Below are positions 23,300-35,374 of a stretch of 64,000 nucleotides of DNA, in pieces. Under the pieces are notes generated by a model that was given only the letters and a program-made list of their open reading frames with translations, ran no database searches and was not told the origin of the DNA. Both the position numbers and the translations under genes were made by a program. The stretch covers positions 90,311 to 154,310 of the forward strand of contig JAAEAF010002579.1 of the NCBI GenBank assembly GCA_011037195.1, read 5' to 3'. Each line of letters begins with the position of its first letter. Position 1 is the stretch's first letter. The stretch is from Triatoma infestans. Taxonomy: Eukaryota > Arthropoda > Insecta > Hemiptera > Reduviidae.

Positions 23300-26095
23300 C
23301 TTGGTTCCTCTACTTCCATAATAAAGGACGTTTAAAAAATGATGGAAAAATTCCAGATTTGACCACAAAATTTTCTACTAAAACTGGACGAATAGAAAAC
23401 TTCGACGTTTCGCATCAATTTTTTTATATTCTCTTATTAACCTTCAGGTTAACTATCGTGATCAAATTTTTTAAGTATTCACTGGAAATACTTGTTTTCA
23501 GTTCGAAATATTGTGATGTTATTGCTAGTTACATCTAAACGATTTTATGCTTCACAAACTAAACTATATTGTCATCAACCAAGGTAACATTTTGTATTAA
23601 TTAATAAACGTTTAGTGAATCCCATCTTACTTTGCCTTCTGTTCTAATAACTTGTTGAAGTGGTAAACAAACAAACGACGAAACTTATTTCACTTTGGCT
23701 TTATTTCGAACAAACTTCTAAGTCAGACGTTTTGACAACACATTTATATAATTATCATTAAAATGAGGTAGGCTTAGGAAACTGTACACTATACTGAAAT
23801 AGTCGGAAGCCTATCTAATATCAACCCCCCCCCCCCCCGTTTCTCCAAAAAAAGTGTCTGAAGTAGGTACACAAATTTTAAAGAAAAACATTTCAAACAT
23901 TTTAGAAAAAACATTCATCAAATAAATACGACAAAAAATCCTTTTAGTACAATAGTACATCTGGCAAAGGACTGTAGCTGTAAATTTCCTATAAGGTTAA
24001 ATAAGGATAAAAAGGGCGAGTATGTGCTTAATTAATGATAGTGTGCATTTTGAACAACTAATATGAATATGTTTTTGCCTTATTTGACTATATACTCAAA
24101 AACAATGTGCAATAATAGCAACAAGAAGGCAGAGAATTTCTCTGTACATTTAACATTGAATATCCCAGCGAATATTTAAAGGAGATTTCTCGTTCAATAA
24201 TAATTGTTCAAGAAAAAAATTTACGTTTATAATTTGTTAAAAATAATAAGTGGTCCAATTTGAAATTTGTTTTATAATCTCTTATTTCTACAACTGAAAA
24301 AAAAAAAACTGATCATAATTTGGAATTCTTGAAAAAATTAAGTCGGATATTATTTAGAATTTTTTTTTTATATTTGGCGTTCTTCCAAGGGAAGTGGGTG
24401 GTGCATGTTGAAATTGTCACTTTATAGACACACATATACATATCATATACCAAATAAATAAAAAAATAAATAAAAATCACTCACAGGAGACTTCAAAGTA
24501 AATATTTCCGATAGAATTCAATTTCGAAATCTAATACATTCTCAATACTTTCTTTTTACTACAATAAGAAATATGAGAAACAGCATTAAGAAAATATAGT
24601 TCTTAGAAACATCGATGTAAAATTTCGGTAGCAAACATTTCGTAAAAAAATCAATTATCGATTCACACATTTCTATTTCTAATTCCTGTGTTGCCTCAAC
24701 TATAACAATACAGAAGAATGGCAAAGTTGATTATTATTTCATTAATGGTGTGGAAGAAGTTTTTGTTGAGCTATGTGAATTATTATGTCTGTTTATCGGT
24801 CTGTAATAACTAGGGAGATAAGACTATATATTATGTGTGTGTATGCATGCATATATGGACTGTGTGAATGTGGGTACGTGGTAAAATGTATATGTTGGTA
24901 AAATCAAATAATACATGAACAGTGAAGTAAATGGTAGATTATTTTTAAGGATGGCGTAAAGGAAGTACGATATATTCATCTCGTTCGTCTGTAGAGAAGT
25001 GAAGTGAAAATTTTCTCCAGGAAAAGATCTCAGTTTTTTTTTTTATCATTCTTTTCTATTTTCATCCGTTCCTGCCACATTCTCTTCTCTCTCTCTCTAT
25101 AGATTTTCCTTTTTCTTAAAAGGAAAATATAACAGAAATAGATGAGAGAGAGAGAGAAAAATGCCAGCCAAGATAATACAAAATAGTCAAGGTATGGTGT
25201 GGCATAAAATCTTAATATATAAACAGTTTATCTGATCAGGTTTCAAGTTAGGCAAGTCTGCTGGAAAATATTTATGTTTCCCCCAATTTTATTTATTTAT
25301 TTATTTTTCTTACTGTTATGAAAGTATAAATAAATAAACATTTATTTAAAATATTTGATGATTACTTTCTCTTACTGGGGTAAGAGGATATTTATGTTTT
25401 GAGATCCTTCGGGATGAAAAAGTTACGACTCGACGGTTGGCTTTATTTACATTTTCGACAACAGGAAACACGCTCTTCTATTTATAGTTGTCTAGATATT
25501 ATATGCCAAGTTTCAAATAGAACATATACATTCAATTTAAAGACTTTAAAAATCTTATCTTCCCTGAGATTAATATCACCCGTCGCCCTCATAATCCTGC
25601 CCTCCAAATGTCTTCGCTTTTTGGCAACATCAACATTTGTGAGCAACTATTTTCATGAATAAAGTAAGCGAAGAGTAAAATTAAAAACCAAAATATCTGT
25701 CGAGCACATTCACAGTGATTTGCAACAACTTCCATCGAACCATATATATATTTTCTCGATAATTTCGTATATATTTCATTGGCAGGGGGGCTGCTGTGGT
25801 CATTAGCGCCTAATATATATTGTTATATTAGTTTCTCAAATACCAAACCATTCCACAAGTTTATGCGGCCGAATTTTACTTTTATAGTATAATATTTAAA
25901 ATATTAATATTTGGATACGTAAATTTGCTACAGCAGTAATCAATCACAAATCGATATTTTGGTCTAAAACAATGTCTATCTTAAATGGCTTTCGAACCCA
26001 TTAAGAATTGAATAATAATAGCACCGGATATTAGAAAATATATATTTTTGCTCATCAGTGGTTGTATTCTATGTGTGGCACAAGACAGTTCTTCT
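23300..26095. other. unannotated; C14 run and a short foldback
   Basis: A run of 14 C at 23825-23838. A foldback at about 25086-25162 pairs a CT tract plus TATAGATTTTCCTTTT with AAAAGGAAAATATAACAG and a GA tract. A frame at 25399-25662 has no recognisable motif. Confidence 0.4.
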
Positions 26096-26099
26096 TATT

Positions 26100-26145
26100 T
26101 CAATCTGGCCCAGATTACCCAAAAGTTTGGACATCCCTGTTTTAG
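26100..26145 (-). mobile_element. hAT-type terminal inverted repeat
   Basis: Minus strand reads CAGGGATGTCCAAACTTTTG followed by GGTAATCTGGGCC, a typical hAT terminus. The element should extend to the left from 26138. I did not find the matching other end with the 8-base target duplication, so only this end is called. Confidence 0.55.
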
Positions 26146-26314
26146 ACGATCCAATTTGAAGAAAGTATGGCAAGATGGATGAAACACCCTTTCACCCTTC
26201 TTTATGAATATAAACATTCTGCTTAGTAGGCAGGACCTAAGATTCGGGACGGCACACTGAGCCAGGAAGCAGAAATACTTCATTTACAGCCTTAGTTTTT
26301 TAATTTTATTTTTC

Positions 26315-26430
26315 TCGATAATTTCTCTTTTACAACGATTTTGTCTAAACCTGGATGCTTGTTTTCGGTATAAACTTATCACTTTTATTGGTAAGGTGTT
26401 TCGGAAAACTGGATTTTAGGATGTTCTATA
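26315..26430 (+). repeat. Rep-A internal module
   Basis: TACAACGATTTTGTCTAAAC then ACTTATCACTTTTATTGGTA and CGGAAAACTGGATTTTAGG. Confidence 0.55.
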
Positions 26431-26499
26431 TAAGCAGTGATGTTATAAGTAGGAGCTGTCTTCTGATCTGTCTACAATAATAATCATATTGATTTACCA

Positions 26500-26760
26500 C
26501 CTATGTGGAGGGGGGCTAACCAATATATCCCATCATCACCACCACACTTCTTTTTGGGACAACTAAACTTTTACCTAAACAGAGGATTGGAAATTATGAT
26601 AGATTCAATTAACCTTCTTTTGGCTCAACAGCTCATAAAGAACCAAGGCTTTTCACACGGCAATTTTTATTATTCTTCATTTGCCCCGCCACGGCAAGCA
26701 CACCGTAGTTCCCACCGCCGTTGAGTTCTGGCCTTTGCTAACTAGGTTCGCTGCTTTTTG
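26500..26760 (+). repeat. SINE-like repeat, copy 2
   Basis: Body shared with 700-820: AACCAAGGCTTTTCACACGG then a CAATTTTTATT block, and GTTCCCACCGCCGTTGAGTT. There is no clear box A/B here, so this copy may lack its head. Confidence 0.4.
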
Positions 26761-26865
26761 TAATTCCCTCTTTTGCTCACGTTACTGTTCAACATCATCT
26801 ACGCCATCATGAGAATCAAACGCTGAATTCACGCAGCAAAGGCTACTACTAGACATTAGATCAGT

Positions 26866-27060
26866 GATCGGCAACCAATGAACCGCGAGTTATTTAGTGA
26901 CCCGCATAAACATTTCGCGTGCAACTCCAGAGTTCGTTCTGAAGTTAATTTTTTTTTTTAAACTGTATTTTAATTTTGATATAAATCACCAAATTATACT
27001 TGCAGTCATTTGTTTAAATGCCTAGACATGAAGAAAGAGTCTTCCAAATTTGATAATAGG
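26866..27060 (+). mobile_element. left end of an hAT-like element
   Basis: Starts CAGTGATCGGCAACCAATGA, the CAGxGATCGGCAACC terminus of an hAT subgroup, and resembles 53407-53530 for over 100 bases (AACATTTC block, then the T run and TTTTAATTTTGATATAAATC-like block). No right terminus was found downstream. Confidence 0.55.
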
Positions 27061-27069
27061 ACTGAACAT

Positions 27070-27960
27070 TGGAAGAATTTAGAAATATGAACATAAAAGC
27101 AACAAAAAAATTAAACAATAGCAAATAAAAACTACTCTCGCCAAGATTACAGTATATAAACACAAGAAGGAAGCAAAACTATTACGATAAATTAAGAAGC
27201 GATTAAACTAGATGCAAAAGAAAACTAGCAGAGCTACTGAATGTAAAATAGTTTACGTGGTTAGTGTGAGCAAACGGCAAGAAAACCTGGGTACATAGTA
27301 AAAAGATACCCAGGGTTTTTTTGGGGGTAGGCGGTGGAGAGATTTGGGATAAAATGGATAAAGAAGTATTATAGGTGACTTTTGGAGGATGGGTTGTATG
27401 GGTGTAGGTAGGCAAACCGGTTCTAAAGTTGGGAAATTTATATCTTTATAAGAAGAATGAGAGAGGGCCAGACTGAGTGTGAGTGTGGGGGGGGAGGGAG
27501 GCGAGAGGTTGGATTGTAAATTTTCTATCTAATGGAAAGTCAGCCGCACGTATAATTGCCGGAGATTTTCTTCTGGCTCTCCCCACTTCTTCCAGTATTA
27601 TCCAGACCAGTTAGTCATACTATCTTGTTTCCATAAACATCTCTATCCAACATCTTAAGATATTTGAATCTCACTTCTCCTATCTCCGACCACTTATTAT
27701 TTAATTTTATAACAATCTGGCCGGCAACGTTCTCATGAAACGTAAGGACGACCCACCCGGCAACTAAAATTATTAAATCTAGAGGTGTTTCCACTTTTCC
27801 AAACTTTAACCTTAAAATATTTCAATTTCCTTTTTCTTTTTTTTTTTTAATATTTATTTCCACTTTCATGATTTTTCCTTTTTCCGTACAATAAATCTAC
27901 ATTACAGCTTTTTTCTGCAGCGTTTACATGAAGTATGCATTGTATTACATTCTATATTTT
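27070..27960. other. unannotated spacer
   Basis: G-rich at 27487-27506; otherwise no recognised content. Confidence 0.35.
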
Positions 27961-27964
27961 ATTA

Positions 27965-28290
27965 CTTTCTCACCCTGCTGTCAAAGAACTACTACGATCA
28001 AGTTAAACTTTCTCACCAGAATACATATTTTCGAGGTTTCCTCATTTTTTTTCTTTACAATTCGTATACTAACTTCACACACAATATAGGCCTATCACTT
28101 TTATTTTGTAGACATTTTCCTGGGAAATTTGTTTCTCGGGAGTATCTGGGGATACTCTGCAACACTGAGCTTTCCTTGAAGATGCCTCACTATGTACGCA
28201 AGAATGCTGGATCCGCCAATGCTATAGAAAAGTAATTTAGGTAACATTTTACCGGGGAAAATCGATTTTATCTTTATCTTCTTCAGGAAT
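27965..28290 (+). repeat. Rep-A, divergent copy
   Basis: ACTTTCTCACCCTG at the left, TATCACTTTTATTTTGTAGA then TTTTCCTGGGAAATTTG, and GGGGATACTCTGCAACACTG. More decayed than the other copies. Confidence 0.5.
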
Positions 28291-28294
28291 CCTT

Positions 28295-29035
28295 TGTTTT
28301 AGATTTCAAATGTTAAAAGGTTTGATATGTGCTGTATCTCCTGGATTAAAGTGGTATCATTTTCGAATACTATCTGCCTAAGTGCAGAGAATGAATGTAC
28401 TCCCATCAACTGCGTATTTTTGTTAGGGCAATCTTGCTGAATGCAATTTAAAGAAAATTAAATCAATTTTTTTAATTTATTGTAAAAAGGCTTAAATATC
28501 TTGAGATCTTCGAAATGTGGATGCTAGAAACGGTGTATAATCAAAGCAATAACATCATATTCTTCCGACCAAAATCGGCTGTAGTTCATTCAATCTCAAC
28601 AAATTGTGGTCGACTCTCTCAATGAGTAAAATTTATTATCATGTAAAATAATTAATGGATAAGAGACTTTTTGTATGTCCACTGGGCTAGAAAACAAAAA
28701 CCAAAAGCAGCACCACAAAAGTCAAAATAGCAATAAAATTGGTGTTCTTGGTGTCTTTGTAAAACAGATAAGACAATGCATTTTGCTCAATAACACTGCC
28801 AACAGTTGGCATATATATTGTTAAACAGGGGCCCTAAACATTATAACATACAAACTACATCCTCTACACTCTTGTCACAGCTGACGAACTCTGATCCACA
28901 CAGCTGTGAACTGACCTCATTAATATTATATTCAACTAAATCATATTCACTCAATTCATAAATTATACTCTCTCACTCGGTAAATAAAATTTATTATCAT
29001 GTAAAATTAATTAATCAACGAGAAAATATAACGAA
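28295..29035. other. spacer with a 40-base direct duplication
   Basis: TAAAATTTATTATCATGTAA with CTCTCTC to its left occurs at about 28610-28660 and again at about 28968-29020, 350 bases apart. No gene seen. Confidence 0.45.
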
Positions 29036-29039
29036 AAAG

Positions 29040-29330
29040 GAAAATCTCGTGTGTTAAAAGTGGTGTGTAAAACTCACATTAGTTTCTGTTACTGCAAATC
29101 TAACTGTTCTAATTCAAAACTTTCCATCAAACTACGAATTTTCCTTACACATTTTCAGTATTATAAAAGGCAGGAGATCCTACATTACAAGAAAATTGGC
29201 TGATTAGAGAGAAATATGATTTTATAGTACCTCAGAACCACTTGGAATCAACTTCATTGGAAAAAAATTCCAAACAAAATAATACGTCTTTATATTTTAC
29301 CATAAAAAAATCTTGCGGTTTCGGTATCTA
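29040..29330 (-). repeat. Rep-A right-end fragment
   Basis: GTGTGTAAAACTCACATTAG then TTACTGCAAATC, the terminal palindrome and TTACTGC end in minus orientation, followed by decayed internal sequence. Confidence 0.5.
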
Positions 29331-29344
29331 CAAAATTGTAATTG

Positions 29345-29635
29345 ACTGAAAGTAAAAAAAAAAAAGAAAAAAAAAAAGTAAATTCGCTTTTGCGATCAAC
29401 AGGCAAAAGTAGGGGAAACTTTCAGGCTCGGCTGGCATTGGCTGTTTAGGTTCTGCATGAATCGATGGAGACATTAATGCAATTGTGGCCACCAAGGCAT
29501 CACGGATGCTTCGGTAGCCCTGGTTTAGAAGAAGCTAAAAGCCCCTATTCACTGTGACAAGTCACTATCTAGCCAGATAAAAAGCTCTATTAAGATTAAG
29601 GAATTGAATAATGCGCTGCTAGGACACTAGTACTG
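29345..29635. other. GC-balanced unannotated patch
   Basis: 29395-29580 is clearly less AT-rich than its flanks and without stops in long runs, but I could not match it to a protein. Confidence 0.3.
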
Positions 29636-29637
29636 TT

Positions 29638-30050
29638 TATTTTTACTTTTTCTTATTCCTAGCAAGAGAAAGTTCTGCAAGATGTGTCAAATTATTAAAA
29701 TTCAAGTTTTCATTAGAGATACATGTTTTGAGGTCACCTGAGTATGGAAAAAGTTTTTAACGAGTCTGTTTATGTAGGTGTGTGTGATATTCCGTTTAGG
29801 TACAACCACCGCAACTAACTCGGAATTTTTTTCGGACAAATCCATTAATCGGAAGTGCTACTTTACTGAATAATGTTTTTTGGTTTCAATTATTCGCGAT
29901 TTCTCAAAAACGCTCCCACAATTTTCTTTAAACTTCATATACAATATACGATAAATGCTTATCACTTTTATTTGAAATATTTCCGGGAGAATTGATTTTT
30001 TTGGGTGTTCGGGGGGGGGATAACGTTAAACTTTCCCCTAAGTACTACGT
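29638..30050 (+). repeat. Rep-A, left half
   Basis: TTTCTTATTCCTAGCAAGAG then AAAGTTCTGCAAGATGTGTC; GAGGTCACCTGAGTATGG; internal module TTTCTTTAAACTTCATATAC; G-rich end near 30005-30019. Confidence 0.75.
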
Positions 30051-30054
30051 ACAT

Positions 30055-31445
30055 CCCTACAATATTTATGGTACTACTTACGTGTATAATATTATTAATT
30101 ATATTGCCCGCAAGGGGTATCTGTTGGATGCAGTTACTTGGGGAGTAGCGATCCCACAGGTTGCCACAGCTCAGTGCTCCAGGCACTTCGTCAGAACACT
30201 ACACAATACATTTAAATGACATACTCTCCACCCTTTAAAGACAAAGGCAAACATAGTACACAAACTAGGGTCTCCAACCCTAGTTAATCGGCGTAAGCCA
30301 AATGAAGCAGGCTACCACCGAAAATGTCTCTGATAATATTGAAAGTTTTGATGGTTGAGTTAGAGGGCGCTGCCACACACGTAACACACACGTGTACAAG
30401 AATAATCTCTAGCACAATTTTTTTATTTCTGGCCATTTTTTTATTTAAGTCCAACTAAAGATTTGTAAATATTGGCAATTTTAAAGAAAATCTGTAAATT
30501 AAATTAATTGCAGTAAGAAAATATCCTATGAATTTTGGTATGCCAGAGATTTTTGGAAACGTTTTGCGATCAACAATATTTATCTTTGATAATTAATTTA
30601 TATATACTGTTTGTGTGGATTTAATTAAAATACAAGAATTATATTCAATAGAACTTTCGTAGTACATTTATTTATTTATAAAATATAATAATAATAAATA
30701 TTTGAAAATTAAAAACTTTTAGCCCCCCCCCGCACAAAAAAAAAACATTTGAGGGGCACGCCCTTGGTATAAATGCTCTTGATGAGAAAGCTTTCCGAAA
30801 GTTTTCCTTAAACTCGTAATTAGTCAATGTTGGCGGTTTTAAAGCGGTTAAAGTAACCATGGTCGTGGGAATGGGGGTGGGGAGAGATTCTCTAAATTAA
30901 AACTTTCCAAGTGGAAACCATCACGTCTCTAGAAAAAAGTGATTTTATTTTATTGTGATGGCCGGGGAGGTGGTGGAAATGGAATATTCTGTCTCCACCA
31001 CAGAGATCAGTACAGAGTTCTCTGGACTGTTTGCAATTTTGTTTTGGTGAATAATGTCCCCGCCTCCAGGGTCGGGGAAAAAAGAAGAAGAAAGACACAA
31101 AGTTGAGGGTTAATCTGAAACCCGTTGCTATACATTTGCAGGCGTCAGTTTAGGAAGTGAAACAAATGAAAGGAATCTTTTATTTCGAAAGGAAACATTT
31201 TATTTTTGGAATGTCAAAGATCTATTAAAGCACAAAAAAGAAGAAGTGAATACAATATATAAAGAGAAAGTAAAAAGTAGTAGAAAAGTTGACAATTTTA
31301 TTTAACTAAAAATTTGATTAATTTGGCCCACATAAATATAGAAGTAGTGAAAATGTGTGACCTATTTAAAGCAGATTTAAATGATTATATTTTAGTCCAG
31401 AAGACAGCGTCAATAGAATTAAACAAATTAGATTCCTAATTTAAG
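30055..31445. other. unannotated, with one pseudo-LTR scrap
   Basis: 30316-30345 (ATGAAGCAGGCTACCACCGA then AAATGTCTCTGATA) matches the stretch downstream of the ribozyme-like motif at 38201-38231, a leftover of the same foldback family. A C9 run lies at 30722-30730. The remainder is unclassified. Confidence 0.45.
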
Positions 31446-31449
31446 AAAC

Positions 31450-31830
31450 AGAACCATCTTAAATAAATTTTTTGCCAAAATTTTTCAAAAAAATGTAACT
31501 GTGAGTTGGCATGCCAAGTTTAAAGAAAATCGTTGTAGTCGCTTTCAAGGAAATTAGAAAAAAAAAAAAACGCGAAAACTTAAACGGAAAGTGGAATTTC
31601 CGGTTAACAAATTTTATTCAGATTTGGCATTCTACTAATGCCTAATGTACCGAACTATAATAATATACGTGGTTAAAACAAAACATTCTACTGTACTGCT
31701 ACTTCAGAGGAAAGCTAGAAAAGCGTTATTGTCCACCCAGAAAACTCCAAAAATCAATTTTCATGGGAAAATGCTTCAAATAAAAGTGACAGTATTTTTG
31801 TGTGAAGATGTACATATCTATCAAGCTTCC
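31450..31830 (-). repeat. Rep-A fragment
   Basis: GAAAATCGTTGTAGTCGCTT, then TGGAATTTCCGGTTAACAAA and TTTCATGGGAAAATGCTTCA with CAAATAAAAGTGACAG in minus order. Confidence 0.6.
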
Positions 31831-31849
31831 AGCCCCTGGGCGGCTTCAT

Positions 31850-32312
31850 AACATTTATCCCTGTTGGGTAAGTTCAGTGGGTACTTGTCAGGTGGCTAAG
31901 ATGCTGATTAGCGGGGTCCGGGTAGGGCCAGATGTTGTTATGTTATGGAGTTGTTGTTGTGGCTTTCATGGACTTCTCTCAGGATGTCTGGTCGGGGATC
32001 CTTTACTAGGCTTTGTGATTTGCGAGAACATCATAATGCGACTAATGCCAGACCCCTTTTATAGGACCTGTGAGACAGAGGAAGAGACACCATACAACTC
32101 TTGACCAAGATTGCCTTGGTTATGACGAAATTAGGTTCAGGATCTTTGGTCGTCAAAAACAGGGAGGATGTCCGTGGAAGAGCTCAGGTTGTACCGCTTT
32201 CAGTTTATGGTCCGATTTGCCCGGATATGGTGAAACTTATGCGAATAAGACCAGTCTCTAAATTCTTGTTCCAGACCCGATAGTTGTTATTGATTGTCCT
32301 TTGGGGTAGCTA
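31850..32312 (+). pseudogene. second copy of the RNase H LINE C-terminus
   Basis: Aligns with the C-terminal part of the minus-strand element at 20.5-21.3 kb: WVSSVGTCQVAKMLISG matches LWMSSVGFRPSKMLIGG, DPFYRTCETEEETP matches the Cys/His knuckle, LGYDEIRFRIFGR matches LGCDEIRFRTFDR, and VEELRLYRFQFMVRFARI in another frame matches the C-terminus. The 3' UTR continues to a GGGGTAGCTAT block at about 32302-32312 and stops there, lacking the terminal (AAT)n. At least two frameshifts. The region between SVG and the knuckle is scrambled. Confidence 0.8.
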
Positions 32313-32760
32313 TTTCACGAAAATTGGTCAATGAAAGTCATGTGACTGTTTCAAACCAGATTTCTAAAACTAGCTATCGTAAAAGGAAAAACTGCTCAAG
32401 AAAAAAAACGCCATCTCATAACGATTTTTTTTGTAACAGGAAGTATTGTGATCGCGACAAATTTCCGATATTGAGTTTTCACCGGAAATACACGTTTTGA
32501 GGTCCGCTGAGACAAGAACGTGGTTTTTTACAAACTGGTCTATGTATGTACGTATGTGTTCAGCATAACTCAAAAATAGAAATCGAAGAAAGTTCAAACT
32601 CGATATTTGTTTGCTGTCGGGGAGGGGGGATCCGGCTATAAGTTTTTGATCAAAATCAGTCAATTGAATGGAAATGGTCGTCTGAACGGATTTTTCAGTT
32701 TTTTATGATTTCTTCGAAAAAGGCTCCAACGATTTTCGGTAATTTAGTAATATCGATGTT
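32312..32760 (+). repeat. Rep-A end joined to a new Rep-A start
   Basis: 32312-32370 is the right end in plus orientation (GTCATGTGACTGTTTCAAAC then CAGATTTC). From about 32437 a new left end begins (CAGGAAGTATTGTGATCGCG), so two copies are head-to-tail. Confidence 0.65.
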
Positions 32761-32769
32761 TTCCCGTTA

Positions 32770-33100
32770 CGTCATGATGATGACGACATACCCGAAGAGT
32801 ACCATGTTATCAATATCTACCATGCCAACAATATGGGATTGATCGACATTGAAATGTGATATCTTTCGAATTTATTAGAATATAAATTAGGATAGGTACT
32901 TTATTTTATGTTCATTTTTATACTGATTTTTGTAAGATTTGAGATTAAAATCTATGTTTGAATAGCTATTGTTTTACGTCGATATGTAGGCGTATGTAGT
33001 GTAAATAAATGATATTTACAAACGACACAGCGGTTTCCATATACTGATGGTAACAAATTAAAAATTTTACAAAAATTAAAACTTCTAAGTTGAACTTTAA
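32770..33100. other. unannotated spacer
   Basis: Contains an ATGATGATGACGACATACC patch near 32773-32791; no family recognised. Confidence 0.3.
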
Positions 33101-33106
33101 ACCGGT

Positions 33107-33190
33107 AACTGTCTGTTTGGTCTAGTGGTTTAACCGACGGACTAAAGAATCGAAGATGCTTGGTTCTAATACTGGCGGTACCAAAGGTAA
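33107..33190 (+). repeat. tRNA-like SINE head
   Basis: Box A TGGTCTAGTGG (33118-33128) fits the consensus; box B GGTTCTAATAC (33162-33172) has lost the central purine. Spacing is tRNA-like. The body that follows leads into the foldback at 33285. Confidence 0.5.
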
Positions 33191-33284
33191 GTAAATATAA
33201 TTATGATCCAATATGTATATTAATGTAATTTAATTAGCGTAATTAATCGTAATGTATATCAAATTGTAGCAATTGTTGGCCGTT

Positions 33285-33495
33285 AGAATTGATGAGAAGT
33301 ATCTGTTGGTTGGCTGATCGGCCGAAGGGTATCATATAAAAACACCAAAAATTTTCTTTCAAGTGTTTTTTATTAGTAACCCGACGTTTCGACAAACATT
33401 GTTTGTCTTCTTCAGGGGCTATCTCTAAATTTTTGGTGTTTTTTTTTTATACCCTTCGGCCGATCAGCCATCCAACAGATACTTCTCATCTAATC
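33285..33495. mobile_element. foldback element carrying a hammerhead-like core
   Basis: Left arm 33292-33352 (AGAAGTATCTGTTGGTTGGC, then TGATCGGCCGAAGGGTAT and AAAAACACCAAAAATTTT) is nearly the exact reverse complement of 33424-33489. The 70-base loop holds a complete hammerhead-like core on the minus strand. The arrangement resembles the pseudo-LTRs of Penelope-like elements, which occur in direct or inverted orientation; no protein frame is attached. Confidence 0.8.
33377..33421 (-). ncRNA. hammerhead-ribozyme-like motif, complete core
   Basis: Reading the minus strand: stem I strand TAGCCC (33421-33416), box CTGAAGA (33415-33409, fits CUGANGA), one extra A, stem II GACAAAC-AAT-GTTTGTC (7 base pairs, perfect), GAAA (33390-33387), a minimal stem III with loop CG, the TC of a GTC cleavage triplet, then GGGTTA, which pairs with TAGCCC over six positions including one G-U. 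The very short stem III is the form described in Penelope-like elements. The extra A after the box departs from the canonical fold. Activity is inference. Confidence 0.65.
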
Positions 33496-33644
33496 GTAAT
33501 ATACGTTGTATGATATGACGATAGAAAAAAAAGAGGTAAAATGAAGAGAAAAAGAGACGAGATGAACTGATCTCCCGAAAGATAGTATTATAGAGGGGTT
33601 TGACGTCATCATTGTGATGTCACAACATCGATACTACAAAATTA

Positions 33645-33970
33645 CCCGATTTTCTTTAATCTTTACACTACATACGTGTAGAGCTATGATTTCTATTTCA
33701 AACATTTTTCCGGGAAAATTCATTTAATAAGAGTTTTGGGGGAAGAGGAAGGGTTAAGGTTTCCACTCCAGTGCCATTATTATGCTATTCTATCATCTAC
33801 ATAATATTAATTACGAAAAAACGTGATGCCAAAATACTGAATTCGAAGAAAATTAGTTTACCGGAAGTGTAACTTTACAGAAGAGTTTTTTTTCCTCAAG
33901 TTTTTGCGAATTTTCCATTTTTAGACACCAACGGTTTTCATTAGAACTTAACTGTGTAAATGTTTAGTAG
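33645..33970 (+). repeat. Rep-A internal part
   Basis: CGATTTTCTTTAATCTTTAC, the AGAGCTATGATTTCTATTTC block, GTTTTGGGGGAAGAGGAAGG, and ACCGGAAGTGTAACTTTACA in plus order. Confidence 0.7.
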
Positions 33971-34009
33971 TCGATTTTTTTTTTTTTAGAAAGATGACGT
34001 CAAAAAATC

Positions 34010-34115
34010 ACATATATATATATATATATTTAAATAATTATGATAAAATATATATTATTACAATCACTTAAATATAAGTTTTATGCCAAATATATATATA
34101 ATATATTTGGCTATA
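34010..34115. repeat. AT microsatellite and AT palindrome
   Basis: AT tract at 34012-34029. At 34086-34111, CCAAATATATATATAATATA then TTTGG is self-complementary. Confidence 0.85.
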
Positions 34116-34119
34116 AAAC

Positions 34120-34615
34120 TATAATGTGCAGAGGTTTTTTAACATGATTCTGCCATGATCATCATTCCGATATTGTCTTACGCACGAATGATTCTTCCAT
34201 TCCTCCTTTCTCGTTCAAGAAGAATTTCAGTCCCAGTCCACCATTCTCCAACATCATTGATGATTCCTCTCGCCCTATATCGTTACCAGCTTTTTTTTTT
34301 ATTTATTTTATTTCATTTTGATTTTATTATCTTTCTGCTGGTGGATAACGATCATAATTTGTTTACCATCTTTCATTTTTATGATGGGAAAAAATGAATA
34401 ATGCAAAATTTATGATCTGCTAGCAATATTCCCTGTATTTTATTCGATAAAAATTTGTGATAGAGAAGATAGTAATTTAAGAATATCAAGGAAGTAATTT
34501 ATCAAATCATTTAAATCGTAAAATTCTACAAATATTAAATACTATTTTTATCCTTTTCCTGTTAAAAAGCATGGATAAGTTCTGTGACGTCTAGACGTGT
34601 AGATTCCAAAAATGC
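34120..34615. other. unannotated spacer
   Basis: An 80-residue frame at 34155-34397 becomes Phe/Leu-rich over T runs; no motif. Confidence 0.35.
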
Positions 34616-34617
34616 AT

Positions 34618-34990
34618 TTTTATTTTCACTTACTCCTTGTAAGGGGAAGAATTGTATTCGTTAAACTTTCGATATCTTTCGATATCTATTCAGCCGGAAA
34701 TATACGTACAGATTTTGAGGTCCCCTGAATCATTAGAATTAAATATGTTGCCAAAATTCTGAGTTTGAAGAAAATCGGTAAAATGGAAGTGCGTTTTTAC
34801 GGAGAAGTTATTTCTGTGTTTTTCACCTTAAAAACATGACGGATTTCTTTAAATTTGGTATAGTAACTATAAATACAGAGCTCTGTCACTTTGGTTTGAA
34901 ACTTTTTCCCAAGAAATTGCATTTAAAAAAGTTTGGGGGAGGGGGAAGAGTGTACGGTTTCCTCAAAAAAGTCATTTTATTAAGTTTAGA
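34618..34990 (+). repeat. Rep-A, internally deleted copy
   Basis: Left end TTTTCACTTACTCCTTGTAA and TTTTGAGGTCCCCTGAATCA pass directly to the ATTAGAATTAAATATGTTGC module, skipping the usual intervening 300 bases; it ends with a GGGGGAGGGGGAAGAG run. Confidence 0.7.
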
Positions 34991-34994
34991 TTCT

Positions 34995-35370
34995 CCAATT
35001 AATTTTATGTTTACTTAAAATAGTTTGATGTCCATGCAATTTAATTTTTATTTTATAATTTAAATCTATATTTCCACATACTACTTCTTGTTCTAACCAA
35101 GAATTGGATTTGTACAATGTCTCTAGATTTTCAGACTCTAATACATAACGCTTCTAATTTCTATAATTTATTTGTTTAATTGCACTAATAATTATTTCGA
35201 TTTTTTATGTTGTTGCTAAAAACTACATTTTAATTGAATTAGCTCTTGCATACATTTCCATCTTTAAAGTACTCTTACAATACTTCGTGGACTGCGCCAC
35301 ATACATAAAAATAAGGACAATATAATGAATAGCTACCAACTCCTGGTGAAAGGAAAGTTTTTTAAGTGAA
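34995..35370. other. unannotated spacer before the long foldback
   Basis: AT-rich, with nothing recognised. Confidence 0.35.
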
Positions 35371-35374
35371 AATT

